The position numbers and the translations under genes are program-made. DNA of 64,000 nucleotides from Ramlibacter albus (GTDB taxonomy: Bacteria; Pseudomonadota; Gammaproteobacteria; Burkholderiales; Burkholderiaceae_C), in the NCBI RefSeq assembly GCF_014297445.1, contig NZ_JACORU010000002.1, positions 62,001-126,000 on the forward strand, given 5' to 3'. The notes below the pieces were generated by a model. It made no database searches and was not told the origin of the DNA. It was given only the letters and a program-made list of their open reading frames with translations. This document shows, piece after piece, positions 38,996 to 48,039 of this stretch (positions are counted from its first letter, which is position 1; every line of letters begins with the position of its first letter).

Positions 38996-40146
38996 TCGAA
39001 CGCACCCTCTTCAGCCCCGACCACGAGGCCTTCCGCGACGCCTTCCGCAAGTTCTGCGACAAGGAGATCGCGCCGCACCACGAGGCGTGGGAGGAGCAGG
39101 GCTACGTGGACCGCGAGGTGTGGCGCAAGGCCGGCGCCAACGGCTACCTGTGCATGACGATGCCGGAGGCATACGGCGGCTCCGGCGTCGACAAGCTCTA
39201 CTCGGTGGTGCAGATGGAGGAGCTTTCGCGCGGCGGCTTCAGCGGTATCGGCTTCGGGCTGCACAGCGAGATCGTGGCGCCGTACATCCTGCACTACGGC
39301 ACCGAGGCGCAGAAGCAGAAGTACCTGCCCCTGCTCGCGAGCGGCGAGATGGTCGGCGCCATCGCGATGAGCGAGCCCGCCGCCGGCAGCGACCTGCAGG
39401 GCGTGAAGACGACGGCTCTCGTGCAGCCCGACGGCAGCTATCTGCTCAACGGCAGCAAGACCTTCATCACCAACGGCTGGCACGCGGACCTCGTGATCGT
39501 CGTCGCCAAGACGAAACCCGATGCGGGCGCCAAGGGCACGAGCCTGCTGCTCGTCGAGCGCGGCATGAAGGGCTTCGAGAAGGGCAAGCGCCTGAAGAAG
39601 CTCGGGCTGAAGGCGCAGGACACGTCGGAGCTGTTCTTCGACAACGTGCGCGTGCCCGCTGAAAACCTGCTCGGCCCGGAGAACGGCGGCTTCGTCTGCC
39701 TGATGGAGCAGCTGCCCTGGGAGCGCATGCAGATCGCGCTGGGCGCGGTTGCCGCGGCGCAGGCGGCCATCGACTGGACGCTGCAGTACGTGAAGGACCG
39801 CAAGGTCTTCGGCCAGCCGGTCGGCGCCTTCCAGAACACCCGCTACAAGCTCGCCGAACTGCAGACCGAGGTGCAGGTGGCACGCGTGTTCGTCGACAAG
39901 TGCCTCGAGCTGGTGGTGCAGGACAAGCTGGACACGGCGACCGCGAGCATGGCGAAGTACTGGTGCAGCGACCTGCAGTGCAAGGTGATGGACGAGTGCG
40001 TCCAGCTGCACGGTGGCTACGGCTACATGTGGGAGTACCCCGTGACCCGCGCCTATGCCGACGCGCGCGTGCAGCGGATCTACGGCGGCACCAACGAGAT
40101 CATGAAGGAGGTGATCTCGCGGGCGATGGGGTTGCCGGGGCGGTGA
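38992..40146 (+). CDS. Acyl-CoA dehydrogenase (long-chain/isovaleryl-like)
   Basis: A 384-residue flavoprotein. Marks are AMSEPAAGSDLQGVKT, LNGSKTFITNGWHAD, FGQPVGAFQNTRYKLAEL and QLHGGYGYMWEYPVTR. The C-terminal segment reads IYGGTNEI rather than the IYEGT of medium-chain enzymes. The catalytic Glu is therefore probably the one in LPWERMQ, as in LCAD/IVD (inference from family alignment). It is coupled to the dipeptidase upstream and fits the neighbouring fad genes functionally. Confidence 0.92.
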   Translation: MIERTLFSPDHEAFRDAFRKFCDKEIAPHHEAWEEQGYVDREVWRKAGANGYLCMTMPEAYGGSGVDKLYSVVQMEELSRGGFSGIGFGLHSEIVAPYILHYGTEAQKQKYLPLLASGEMVGAIAMSEPAAGSDLQGVKTTALVQPDGSYLLNGSKTFITNGWHADLVIVVAKTKPDAGAKGTSLLLVERGMKGFEKGKRLKKLGLKAQDTSELFFDNVRVPAENLLGPENGGFVCLMEQLPWERMQIALGAVAAAQAAIDWTLQYVKDRKVFGQPVGAFQNTRYKLAELQTEVQVARVFVDKCLELVVQDKLDTATASMAKYWCSDLQCKVMDECVQLHGGYGYMWEYPVTRAYADARVQRIYGGTNEIMKEVISRAMGLPGR

Positions 40147-40149
40147 CGC

Positions 40150-40494
40150 TCAGTCGGCCAGCACGCTTTGCAGGCACATGAGGACTTCCTGCACGATGAC
40201 TGCAGGTGCGCGCTCGACGAGGCTCGCGCGGCGAGCCGCCCAATCGAGTGACTTGATCTGGTGGGCATGGACCTGCCCATCCGTGCGCAGCCCGAGCCCC
40301 ATGAGGGACACGAGAAAGCCGCCGCTGCGGGCCGCGGCCGCCTCGCCGCCGGAAATCGGGCAGACCATCGCGAGCTTGAAGCGGGCGTTGAACGCGCGAG
40401 GGGAGACGACGAGGCAGAAGTGATTGCCTTTCATCTCCCGGCCGCTCGCCGGGTCGAAAGCAAGGTGAAGGATGTCGCCTCGCTCCGGCGTCAC
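40150..40494 (-). CDS. MazF/PemK-like toxin
   Basis: A 114-residue SH3-like endoribonuclease toxin. It starts with the standard RGDILHLAFDP, then GREMKGNHFCLVVSPRAFN, LAMVCPISGG and a C-terminal DGQVHAHQIKSLDW. These correspond to the strands and catalytic Arg/Thr region of MazF/ChpB. The GTG start overlaps the antitoxin stop by 4 nt. It converges on the acyl-CoA dehydrogenase with a 3-nt gap. Confidence 0.9.
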   Translation of the reverse strand: MTPERGDILHLAFDPASGREMKGNHFCLVVSPRAFNARFKLAMVCPISGGEAAAARSGGFLVSLMGLGLRTDGQVHAHQIKSLDWAARRASLVERAPAVIVQEVLMCLQSVLAD

Positions 40495-40733
40495 AGCTCG
40501 GCCCCCGCGGGCCCGAGTTCATCCCAGCCTTTCGCGCGCCGGGGGCCTCGCGGGGTTGCCTTCAACAGTTCTTCCAGCGACTTGCGCGGCCGATCCGGCC
40601 GGATTTTCAACTCGTCGCCGACGATCTCGATGGCGAGCCGGGACCCGGCGTCGAGATGGTTCTGCTCCACGTAAGAAAGGGGAATCGTCATGATGTACGA
40701 GCCGCCGGAGCGGCGCAGGGAAGCGTGCAGCAT
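40491..40733 (-). CDS. MazE/AbrB-like antitoxin
   Basis: An 80-residue protein with an N-terminal swapped-hairpin AbrB/MazE DNA-binding domain (LRRSGGSYIMTIPLSYVEQN then IEIVGDELKIRP) and a basic C-terminal tail. The start at 40733 has TGGAG at proper spacing; an upstream ATG at 40766 lacks one. A perfect dyad directly upstream is a likely autorepression operator. Confidence 0.87.
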   Translation of the reverse strand: MLHASLRRSGGSYIMTIPLSYVEQNHLDAGSRLAIEIVGDELKIRPDRPRKSLEELLKATPRGPRRAKGWDELGPAGAEL

Positions 40734-40740
40734 GTCGTAC

Positions 40741-40757
40741 TCCAGTGTTTTACTGGA
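40741..40757 (-). promoter_or_regulatory. operator dyad of mazEF-like pair
   Basis: TCCAGT-N5-ACTGGA is a perfect 6-bp dyad 8 nt before the antitoxin ATG; the right arm also supplies the TGGAG ribosome site. TATATT just upstream on the minus strand may be the -10. Binding would block both transcription and translation. Confidence 0.5.
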
Positions 40758-40770
40758 ATATAACATGCGG

Positions 40771-41136
40771 TCAAGTCGAGGCGAGCACCGCCAGCGCCGC
40801 CTTCAGCCGGTCCACCTCCGGGTGCCGGCGGTCCGGGTAGGCCAGCGCCACCTCGAACAGCCGGTGGTCGCTGCAGCGGCTGATGCCCACGGCATGCAGC
40901 TGGCGCGGCGGGCTGAACAGGCCGCCCGGGTTCTGCTCGTGCAGCCGTTGCCACCAGGTGGCGCCGTGCTCGAGACCCGCCGCCACGCGGTGCAGCCCGG
41001 GGCGCAGCACCTGCAGAATGTGGTCGATGGCTTCGTCGTAGGGGTTGCTGTGCAGGCGGTACTGCACGAGGCGTTCGAGCGCATCGAGGGCGTCGTGCGC
41101 GGCGGCGCGGGCGGCTTGGGTCGGGTCGAAGTTCAT
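40771..41136 (-). CDS. Hypothetical protein
   Basis: A 121-residue soluble protein, mainly helical (DALDALERLVQYRLHSNPYDE and HPEVDRLKAALAVLAS), with PGLHRVAAGLEHGATWW in the middle. No family recognised. Normal codon bias supports it being real; it stands alone upstream of the antitoxin gene. Confidence 0.6.
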   Translation of the reverse strand: MNFDPTQAARAAAHDALDALERLVQYRLHSNPYDEAIDHILQVLRPGLHRVAAGLEHGATWWQRLHEQNPGGLFSPPRQLHAVGISRCSDHRLFEVALAYPDRRHPEVDRLKAALAVLAST

Positions 41137-41230
41137 GGGCAGCAGGTCGGGGCGGGTGCCGCATGGTTCTCCCCGGGCCCGCTGCTGTCAGCTATACGGA
41201 AGTCGCGGCAGCTCGTCCGAGGCCGGGCAA

Positions 41231-41259
41231 TTGACAGCGGCGCGCGCGGCATGCAGATT
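41231..41259 (+). promoter_or_regulatory. candidate promoter of VOC gene
   Basis: A perfect TTGACA is followed after 17 nt by CAGATT (weak -10). The leader would be about 25 nt and includes AAGGAGA before the ATG. Confidence 0.4.
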
Positions 41260-41290
41260 CAGCTGCCGCATGAACCCCAAGGAGAAACGC

Positions 41291-41692
41291 ATGGACCCCG
41301 TCGTTCACTTCGAATTCCCCTACGACGACCGCGAGCGCATCAAGCGCTTCTACACGCAGGCGTTCGGCTGGGAGATGCAGCAGCTCGGCGAGGAGATGGG
41401 CCACTACGTCCTGGCCACCACCGCCAAGCCGGGCGGCCCTTCGCGGCCCGATGCGGCCAACGGCGCCATCAGCGGCGGCTTCTTCCAGCGGCAGAAGGAC
41501 TGGCCGGACCAGGTGCCCTCGGTCGTCATCGCGGTGCAGGACATCCAGGCGGCGATGAAGAAGGTGAAGGGCGCCGGCGGCGAACTGCTCGGTGAGCCCA
41601 TGACGATCCCGGGTGTGGGGGAGTACGTGTCGTTCCGCGACACCGAGAAGAACCGCGTGAGCATGATGCAATTCCTGAAGCCATCCTCCTGA
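41291..41692 (+). CDS. VOC (glyoxalase/bleomycin-resistance) family protein
   Basis: A 133-residue single VOC protein (VHFEFPYDDRERIKRFYTQA; GWEMQQLGEEMGHYVL; VGEYVSFRDTEKNRVSMMQF). This subtype resembles small predicted dioxygenase/hydroxylase-like VOC proteins. The ATG preceded by AAGGAGAAACGC was chosen over one 21 nt upstream. Substrate unknown. Confidence 0.85.
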   Translation: MDPVVHFEFPYDDRERIKRFYTQAFGWEMQQLGEEMGHYVLATTAKPGGPSRPDAANGAISGGFFQRQKDWPDQVPSVVIAVQDIQAAMKKVKGAGGELLGEPMTIPGVGEYVSFRDTEKNRVSMMQFLKPSS

Positions 41693-41727
41693 CAGCGGTT
41701 GTCCATCCTGTAGCACGTGGGTATTCC

Positions 41728-41747
41728 CGCGCGACTAAGATCGCGCG
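41728..41747. promoter_or_regulatory. perfect dyad upstream of RND operon
   Basis: CGCGCGA-N6-TCGCGCG is a perfect 7-bp dyad 28 nt before the adaptor ATG, with TAAGAT (possible -10) in its centre. No regulator gene adjoins the pump, so the cognate repressor would be elsewhere. Some symmetry is expected by chance in GC-rich DNA. Confidence 0.4.
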
Positions 41748-41775
41748 TCATCCCACGAGGGTGCAGAGGGTACAA

Positions 41776-42960
41776 ATGGACAACAAGATCTGGGGAATCG
41801 CCGTTGCGGCCACTTTGGTGCTCGCCGGCTGCGGAGAAAGCAAGAGCGCAGGAGGCGGCCATGGCATGTTCGGCGGGCCGTCGCCGGTGGACACGGTGAC
41901 GGTGCAGGCGCAGGACCTCCCCGTCACGTTCGAGTACACGGGCCAGACGCAGGGCTCGCGCGAAGTGGAGGTGCGGGCGCGCGTCACGGGCATCATCCTC
42001 AAGCGCAATTACACGGAAGGTGGGCCGGTGAAGGCGGGCCAGTCGCTCTTCACCCTCGACCCCGTGCCGTTCCAGACGGCGCTGGCGCGCGCCGAGGCGG
42101 ACCATGCGTCCTCGCAGGCCAAGCTGGCGAACGCGAAGCGGCTGCTCGATCGCTTGAAGCCGCTCGCCGAAAGCGGGATGGTGAGCAAGCGCGATTACGA
42201 CGATGCGGTCGCGGGGCATGACGTCGCGATAGCCGAGAGCAAGGCGTCCGCCGCGCGCGTGCAGGAAGCCAAGCTCAATCTCGGCTACACGCAGGTGCTG
42301 GCGCCGGTGGGCGGCATCGCGGGCGGTGCGGCAAAGTCGGAGGGCAGCCTGGTCTCGGGCCCCGACGTGCTGCTCACGACCATCGTGCAGACCAACACGG
42401 TGAAGGCTGTGTTCGGTATTCCCGACGCGGAGCACGCGCGCCTGCAAGCCGACCTGCAAGGCCGCAAGCTGGTGCTGCCGCCCAACGGCTTCGGCGTGGA
42501 AGTGATGGCCGCCGACGGCACGCAACTGGCAAGCGGCGGGCACATGCGCTTTTCCGAGCCGCTGGTGGATGCGGCAACCGGCACGATCAAGTCGCAGGCC
42601 GAGCTGCCGAACAAGGACGGGCGCCTGAAGCCCGGCCAGTTCGTGCGCGTGCGCCTCACCGGCGCGACACGGCCCGCGGTCATCCAGGTGCCGCAGCGCG
42701 CAGTGATGGAAGGCCCGCAGGGCAAGTTCGTCTACGTGGTCGCGCCGAGCGACAAGCCCGAGATGAAGGGCGCCGAGGTCGCCACGCCGCGCCCGGTGGA
42801 AGCGGGCGAATGGGTGGACGGGCCCGGCGGCAAGGGCTGGCTCATCCGCAAGGGCCTCAATGGCGGCGAGCGCGTGATTGTCGACGGCCTGATGAAGATC
42901 GGCCCCGGCGCGCCGGTGACCACCGCGAAAGCCGCGGCTTCGGCACCCGTCAAGCAATAA
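41776..42960 (+). CDS. RND efflux periplasmic adaptor lipoprotein (AcrA/MexA-like)
   Basis: A 394-residue membrane-fusion protein with a lipobox (VLAGC). It has a biotinyl-lipoyl-like segment (EVEVRARVTGIILKRNYTEG), an alpha-hairpin (about 95-165, ASSQAKLANAKRLLDRLKPL) and beta-barrel domains. GAGGG precedes the ATG. It is followed 9 nt later by the transporter. It links inner- and outer-membrane components of a drug pump. Confidence 0.93.
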   Translation: MDNKIWGIAVAATLVLAGCGESKSAGGGHGMFGGPSPVDTVTVQAQDLPVTFEYTGQTQGSREVEVRARVTGIILKRNYTEGGPVKAGQSLFTLDPVPFQTALARAEADHASSQAKLANAKRLLDRLKPLAESGMVSKRDYDDAVAGHDVAIAESKASAARVQEAKLNLGYTQVLAPVGGIAGGAAKSEGSLVSGPDVLLTTIVQTNTVKAVFGIPDAEHARLQADLQGRKLVLPPNGFGVEVMAADGTQLASGGHMRFSEPLVDAATGTIKSQAELPNKDGRLKPGQFVRVRLTGATRPAVIQVPQRAVMEGPQGKFVYVVAPSDKPEMKGAEVATPRPVEAGEWVDGPGGKGWLIRKGLNGGERVIVDGLMKIGPGAPVTTAKAAASAPVKQ

Positions 42961-42969
42961 GGAGCGGCG

Positions 42970-45900
42970 ATGTTCTCCCGCTTCTTCATCGACCGCCCGA
43001 TCTTCGCGGCGGTGCTCTCCATGTTCATCGTGCTCGCCGGCCTGGCCGCGATGCGCACGCTGCCGATCGCGCAGTACCCCGAAATCGCGCCGCCGGTGGT
43101 GCAGGTGCAGGCCATCTACCCCGGTGCGAGCGCGCAGGTGCTGGAGCAGACGGTGGCCGCGCCGATCGAGAACGCCATCAACGGCGTCGAGCGCATGCTG
43201 TACATGGCCTCCACGTCGGCCGGCAATGGCGTGGTGCAGATCCAGGTGACGTTCGAGATCGGCACCGACATCAACCGCGCCGCGCTCGAAGTGAACAACC
43301 GCGTGAAGCAGGCCGAAGCGCGGCTGCCGCAGGAGGTGCGGAGGCAGGGCGTGACGGTGGAGAAGGGCTCCTCGTCCTTCCTGCAGGTGCTGGCCTTCTT
43401 CTCGCCCGACGGCCGCTACGACGACATCTACACGTCCAACTACGTCACGCTGAACGTGCTGGACAACCTGAAGCGCGTGCCCGGCACCACCAACGTGCAG
43501 ATCTTCGGCGCGAAGGACTACGCCATGCGCGTCTGGCTCAAGCCGGACAAGCTGGCGCAGATGCGCCTGACCACCGCCGACGTCGCGCGCGCAATCAACG
43601 AGCAGAACGCGCAGTTCGCGGCCGGCAAGGTGGGCCAGTCGCCCACGGGTGGGCCCCAGGAGCTGGTCTATACCATCACGACGCAGGGGCGCCTGTCGGA
43701 AGCGGCGCAGTTCGAGGAGATCATCGTCCGCTCCAACCCGGACGGCTCCGCCGTGCGCCTGCGCGACGTCGCGCGCGTGGAGCTGGGCGGCAAGGACTAC
43801 GACTTCATCGGCCGCATCAACGGCAAGCCGGCCACGCTGGTGGGCATCTTCCTGCAGCCGGGCGCGAACGCGCTGGAGGTGGCGGGCGACGTCAAGAAGA
43901 CGATGCAGGGCATCGAAAAGCGCTTCCCGGCGGGGCTGACGTATTCGATCCCCTACGACACGACGCGCTTCGTGGAGGTGTCGATCCGCGAGGTGCTGAT
44001 CACGCTGGCCGAGGCGATGGTGCTCGTGTTCCTGGTCGTGTTCGTGTTCCTGCAGAACTGGAGGGCCACGCTGATCCCGACGCTGGCCGTGCCGGTGTCG
44101 CTGATCGGGACCTTCGCGGGCCTCTTCCTGCTCGGGTACTCGATCAACACGCTCACGCTGTTCGGCATGGTGCTGGCCATCGGCATCGTGGTGGACGATG
44201 CCATCGTGGTGCTGGAGAACGTCGAGCGGATCATGCACGAGGAGCATCTACCCGCGCGCGAAGCGGCGGTGCAGGCGATGCAGGAGGTGACCAGCCCCAT
44301 CATCGCCATCGTGCTGGTGCTGTGCGCGGTGTTCGTGCCGATCGCCTTCCTCGGCGGGTTGACGGGCGAGCTCTATCGCCAGTTCGCGATCACGATCTCC
44401 ATTGCGGTGATCATCTCCGGCGTCGTCGCGCTCACGCTCACGCCGGCGCTGTGCGTGCTGATCCTCAAGAAGGAGCACAAGGGCGACGGCCACCTCTTCG
44501 AGTTCTTCAACCGCGGCTTCGACAACGTGCGCGGGCGCTACACCACCGGCGTCGGGTTCCTGATCCGCCGCGGCGGCATCTCGCTGGCGCTGTTCGTAGG
44601 GATGGTGCTCGTCACCATCGGCCTGTGGCGCGCGACGCCGGGCTCGCTCGTTCCGGACGAGGACCAGGGCTTCTACATTGCGGCCGTGATCCTGCCCGAC
44701 GGCGCGTCGCTGCAGCGCACGGACAAGGTGGTCAACCAGGTGCTGGAGGTCATCAAGTCCAACCCGAACAACCTCGACGCGGTTGCTTTTGCCGGCTTCG
44801 ACTTCCTCGGCGGCGGTTTCCGCAACAACGCGGCCACCATCTTCGTCACGCAGAAGCACTGGGACGAGCGCAAGGTGCCCGTGCAGGCACTCGTGGGCGA
44901 GCTGTTCGGCAAGACGGGCCACATCAAGGAGGCGCTGGTGCTGGCCTTCGCGCCGCCGCCGATCTTCGGGCTGGGCATGGCGGGCGGCTTCGAGCTGTAC
45001 ATCCAGAACCGCGGCGACGGCGGGCCGGCGAAGCTGGCCGAGGTGATGCAGAAGTTCCAGGGCGCGGTGATGCAATCCAAGCAGCTCGCGGGCGTGCAGT
45101 CGCTGTGGCGCGCCGCCACCCCGCAGCTGTATGTGGACGTGGACCGCTCGCGCGCCAAGGCGCTGGGCGTGCCCGTGGACACGGTGTTCGACACGCTCGC
45201 GGCCACGCTGGGCTCCTACTACGTGAACGACTTCAACAAGTACGGCCGCACGTGGCAGGTGCTGATGTCGGCCGACCCGGCTTACCGCAAGCAACCGGAC
45301 GACGTGGGCCGCATGTGGGTGCGTTCGGACAAGGGTGAGATGGTGCCGGTGTCGTCGCTGGCGACGGTGCGGTACTCGTCGGGGCCGGAGAGCCTGGACC
45401 GCTTCAACAACCTGCCGGCCGTCAAGCTGTTCGGGCAGGCCGCGCCCGGTGTGAGTTCGGGGCAGGCGATCGCCGAGGCCGAGCGCATCCTGGCCGAGGT
45501 GCTGCCGCCGGACTTCACATACGACTGGGGCGGCGCCTCGTTCCAGGAGAAGCGCTCGGGCGGCGCGTCCATCGTGGCGCTCGGGTTGGGGGCATTGATG
45601 GTGTTCCTGATCCTGTCGGCGCAATACGAGAAGTGGTCGTTGCCGCTGTCGGTGCTGCTCGCGCTGCCGTTCGGCACCTTCGGCGCGCTGGCGGCCGTGT
45701 GGCTGCGCGGCATGACGAACGACGTGTATTTCCAGATCGGGCTGGTGACGCTGCTCGGCCTGGCCGCGAAGAACGCGATCCTGATCGTCGAATACGCCTC
45801 GCTCAAGGTGGCCGAGGGCATGAGCGCGTCGGCGGCGGCGCTGGAGGCCGCGCGCCTCAGGTTCCGGCCGATCGTGATGACTTCGCTGGCCTTCATCCTA

Positions 45901-46122
45901 GGCGTGGCCCCGCTGGCCTTTTCGTCAGGTGCAGGTGCCGGCGCGCGTGTGTCCGTGGGCACGGGCGTGATGGGTGGCATGCTGGCCGCAACCTTCCTGG
46001 CGATCTTCTTCGTGCCGTGGTTCTTCCGCGTGCTGGTGGACAAGCGTTTGCGGGAGAAGCGGTCGACGCAGGAGCTGAGGGAAGAGGCGCGGCTGGCGCA
46101 CGCCGCGGCAGGCGCGGAATAG
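42970..46122 (+). CDS. RND (HAE1) efflux transporter (AcrB/MexB-like)
   Basis: A 1050-residue proton-driven multidrug transporter, full length. It starts MFSRFFIDRPIFAAVLSMFI, the proton-relay Asp pair is in GIVVDDAIVVLENVERIM, and the C-terminal half has ILIVEYASLKVAEGMSA. An outer-membrane channel gene (TolC/OprM type) is absent from the operon, so it must recruit one from elsewhere. Confidence 0.95.
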   Translation: MFSRFFIDRPIFAAVLSMFIVLAGLAAMRTLPIAQYPEIAPPVVQVQAIYPGASAQVLEQTVAAPIENAINGVERMLYMASTSAGNGVVQIQVTFEIGTDINRAALEVNNRVKQAEARLPQEVRRQGVTVEKGSSSFLQVLAFFSPDGRYDDIYTSNYVTLNVLDNLKRVPGTTNVQIFGAKDYAMRVWLKPDKLAQMRLTTADVARAINEQNAQFAAGKVGQSPTGGPQELVYTITTQGRLSEAAQFEEIIVRSNPDGSAVRLRDVARVELGGKDYDFIGRINGKPATLVGIFLQPGANALEVAGDVKKTMQGIEKRFPAGLTYSIPYDTTRFVEVSIREVLITLAEAMVLVFLVVFVFLQNWRATLIPTLAVPVSLIGTFAGLFLLGYSINTLTLFGMVLAIGIVVDDAIVVLENVERIMHEEHLPAREAAVQAMQEVTSPIIAIVLVLCAVFVPIAFLGGLTGELYRQFAITISIAVIISGVVALTLTPALCVLILKKEHKGDGHLFEFFNRGFDNVRGRYTTGVGFLIRRGGISLALFVGMVLVTIGLWRATPGSLVPDEDQGFYIAAVILPDGASLQRTDKVVNQVLEVIKSNPNNLDAVAFAGFDFLGGGFRNNAATIFVTQKHWDERKVPVQALVGELFGKTGHIKEALVLAFAPPPIFGLGMAGGFELYIQNRGDGGPAKLAEVMQKFQGAVMQSKQLAGVQSLWRAATPQLYVDVDRSRAKALGVPVDTVFDTLAATLGSYYVNDFNKYGRTWQVLMSADPAYRKQPDDVGRMWVRSDKGEMVPVSSLATVRYSSGPESLDRFNNLPAVKLFGQAAPGVSSGQAIAEAERILAEVLPPDFTYDWGGASFQEKRSGGASIVALGLGALMVFLILSAQYEKWSLPLSVLLALPFGTFGALAAVWLRGMTNDVYFQIGLVTLLGLAAKNAILIVEYASLKVAEGMSASAAALEAARLRFRPIVMTSLAFILGVAPLAFSSGAGAGARVSVGTGVMGGMLAATFLAIFFVPWFFRVLVDKRLREKRSTQELREEARLAHAAAGAE

Positions 46123-46124
46123 CT

Positions 46125-46529
46125 TCAGCGCGAGGCTTGGACGGTGGTGATCCTGGCTGGGACGGCCGCCTTGGCCGACCCCACGGTCGTCGCCAGCCAC
46201 GCACACAGCGTGAACGAAATCGTCGCGAACAGCAGGTACCAGGGCCAGCTGCGCTGCCACTTCGTCTGCTGCTTCACCGGCTCCAGCGGCGCCGGCCGGC
46301 TTTGCGACTGGCGAATCCACCGGTCGTGCTCGGCGCGCTGCTGCGCATCCGACAGCACTTCATAGGCCTTGTTGACGGCCGCCATGGCCCGGCCCGCATT
46401 GGCGTTGCCGGGCATCTTGTCGGGGTGGTACTGCTGCGCGAGCTTGCGGTAGGCACGACGAATGCCGTCGGGCGACGCGGTGCGGTCGACCCTCAGGACG
46501 TCGTAGTAGGTGGCTAGCTGCTCGGCCAT
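46125..46529 (-). CDS. J-domain protein with C-terminal membrane segment
   Basis: A 134-residue protein. Residues 6-72 are a J-domain with an intact HPD (QQYHPDKMPG) and VNKAYEVLSDAQQRAEHD. A single membrane segment follows (about 97-115, WYLLFATISFTLCAWLATTV). It would recruit DnaK to the inner membrane. TATAGAAT 13 nt upstream of the ATG is a possible -10. It converges with the RND transporter (2-nt gap). Confidence 0.87.
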   Translation of the reverse strand: MAEQLATYYDVLRVDRTASPDGIRRAYRKLAQQYHPDKMPGNANAGRAMAAVNKAYEVLSDAQQRAEHDRWIRQSQSRPAPLEPVKQQTKWQRSWPWYLLFATISFTLCAWLATTVGSAKAAVPARITTVQASR

Positions 46530-46602
46530 CGCTACAAATTCTATAGCTGGGCTGCCCGAACCGTGCCTCCCGGGCCCGCGGTTTGTGGGCCCCACGCTAC
46601 AC

Positions 46603-46935
46603 CTAGACCGTAGCGGCGCGCCGGGCGATCTGCCGCGCGAGCGGGAACACCACCTCGTGCGACTCGTTGAACATCGCGAAGCCGAGCAGGGCGCGCTCGC
46701 GGCTCGGGATGCGTTCGATCTGCGCTTCGGCCGCGAGCCGCGCATAGGCGAGGGCGGCGACCTCGGTGTCGTGGTCTTCGCCCGCGAAGAGCTTGAACAA
46801 CGGGTTCGCGTCCCAGTAGCTGTCGGGGCGCTCCACGCAAACTTTCGCGTAGCTGCAGAAGCGCTCGCCGTCCGCCACGGGTATCGCGTAGGCCGTGATG
46901 TAGAACCCGTCGACCGGGCCCCAGACCTTCTCCAT
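46603..46935 (-). CDS. Hypothetical protein
   Basis: A 110-residue soluble protein (MEKVWGPVDGFYITAYAIPV; ERFCSYAKVCVERPDSYWDA; ESHEVVFPLARQIARRA). No domain recognised. The start has GGGAG at good spacing. It is divergent from the first Bug gene, separated by 147 nt. Confidence 0.65.
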   Translation of the reverse strand: MEKVWGPVDGFYITAYAIPVADGERFCSYAKVCVERPDSYWDANPLFKLFAGEDHDTEVAALAYARLAAEAQIERIPSRERALLGFAMFNESHEVVFPLARQIARRAATV

Positions 46936-47082
46936 GACCAGCTCCCTGTTGCCGTTTGCATCGAGTGTGAGCGCTTGGCGCTGGGGCAGGGCGTGACAAA
47001 GTCGCACGTGTCCTGCCACCGACACGTAACCGGGGCGGCTTCCTACATAGGATACTGGCAGGCCAAAAAAAAGGAGACCGGG

Positions 47083-48039
47083 ATGAGACGTACCCTCCTC
47101 GCCGCGTTCGCGCTGTTCGCCGCGGCCGCATTCGCCCAGACGGATTACCCCAGCAAGCCTGTGAAGCTGATCGTTGCATTCCCGCCCGGAGGCACGAGCG
47201 ACGTGATGGCGCGCATGCTCTCCGACGAGCTCGGCAAGCAGTTCAGGCAGCCCGTGGTCGTGGAGAACATCGGCGGGGCCGGCGGCGTGATCGGCATGGA
47301 CCGCGCGCTCAAGCTGCCGGCCGATGGCTACACGCTCATCCAGACGGGCGTGGGGCAGAACGCGGTGGCGCACGGCATCAACTCGAAGGTGCCGTACGAT
47401 TCGGTGAAGGACTTCATCCACATCACGCAGGTGCACAGCGGCCCGAACGTGCTGGTGGTGCACCCCTCCACCCCCTTCAAGTCGCTGCAGGAACTGGTGG
47501 GCTTCGCGAAGGCCAATCCCGGCAAGCTGAGCTACGGCTACACGCCCGCCGCTTCCGGCCACATGGCCATGGAGCTGTTCAAGCAGACCGCGAAGCTCTT
47601 CATGGTCGGAATCCCGTACCGCGGCGGCGGCCCGATGATGACGGACATGCTCGGTGGCACCATCCCGCTGATGTTCATCAACCAGGACGTCGCGCTGCAG
47701 CACGTCAAGGCCGGCAAGCTGCGCGCGCTGGCGGTGACGAGCATGGAGCGCAACCCGCTGTACCCCGACGTGCCGACGTTCAACGAGTCCGGCTTCAAGG
47801 GGTTCGAGGCGCTGTCGTGGTCGGGCCTGTCGGTGGCCAAGGGCACGCCCGCGCCTGTCGTCGCGAAGATCGAAGCGGCCGTGACGGCCGTGATGACCTC
47901 GCCGCAGGTGAAGCAGCGCTTCGACTCGCAGGGCTTCATCGTGCCGCCGCAGGGCCAGGCGCACTACACGAAATTCGTCGAGGCCGAGCGGGACCGCTGG
48001 GTCAAAGTCATCAAGGCTGCTGGGATCAAGGAAGAATGA
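47083..48039 (+). CDS. Bug/TctC tripartite-tricarboxylate binding protein 1
   Basis: A 318-residue periplasmic solute receptor with a Sec signal (LLAAFALFAAAAFAQ). Typical Bug motifs are YPSKPVKLIVAFPPGGTSDV, NIGGAGGVIGMDRAL, GYTLIQTGVGQN and YRGGGPMMTDMLGG. AAGGAGA precedes the ATG. It is coupled to the dehydratase gene (ATGA). No TctA/TctB membrane genes are present, as is usual for the many orphan Bug proteins. The ligand is probably a carboxylic or sugar acid. Confidence 0.93.
   Translation: MRRTLLAAFALFAAAAFAQTDYPSKPVKLIVAFPPGGTSDVMARMLSDELGKQFRQPVVVENIGGAGGVIGMDRALKLPADGYTLIQTGVGQNAVAHGINSKVPYDSVKDFIHITQVHSGPNVLVVHPSTPFKSLQELVGFAKANPGKLSYGYTPAASGHMAMELFKQTAKLFMVGIPYRGGGPMMTDMLGGTIPLMFINQDVALQHVKAGKLRALAVTSMERNPLYPDVPTFNESGFKGFEALSWSGLSVAKGTPAPVVAKIEAAVTAVMTSPQVKQRFDSQGFIVPPQGQAHYTKFVEAERDRWVKVIKAAGIKEE

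Noticed and set aside
41404-44247. Minus-strand open frame of 947 codons
   Set aside because: It is antisense to the RND adaptor and transporter, whose full-length conserved proteins occupy the plus strand.
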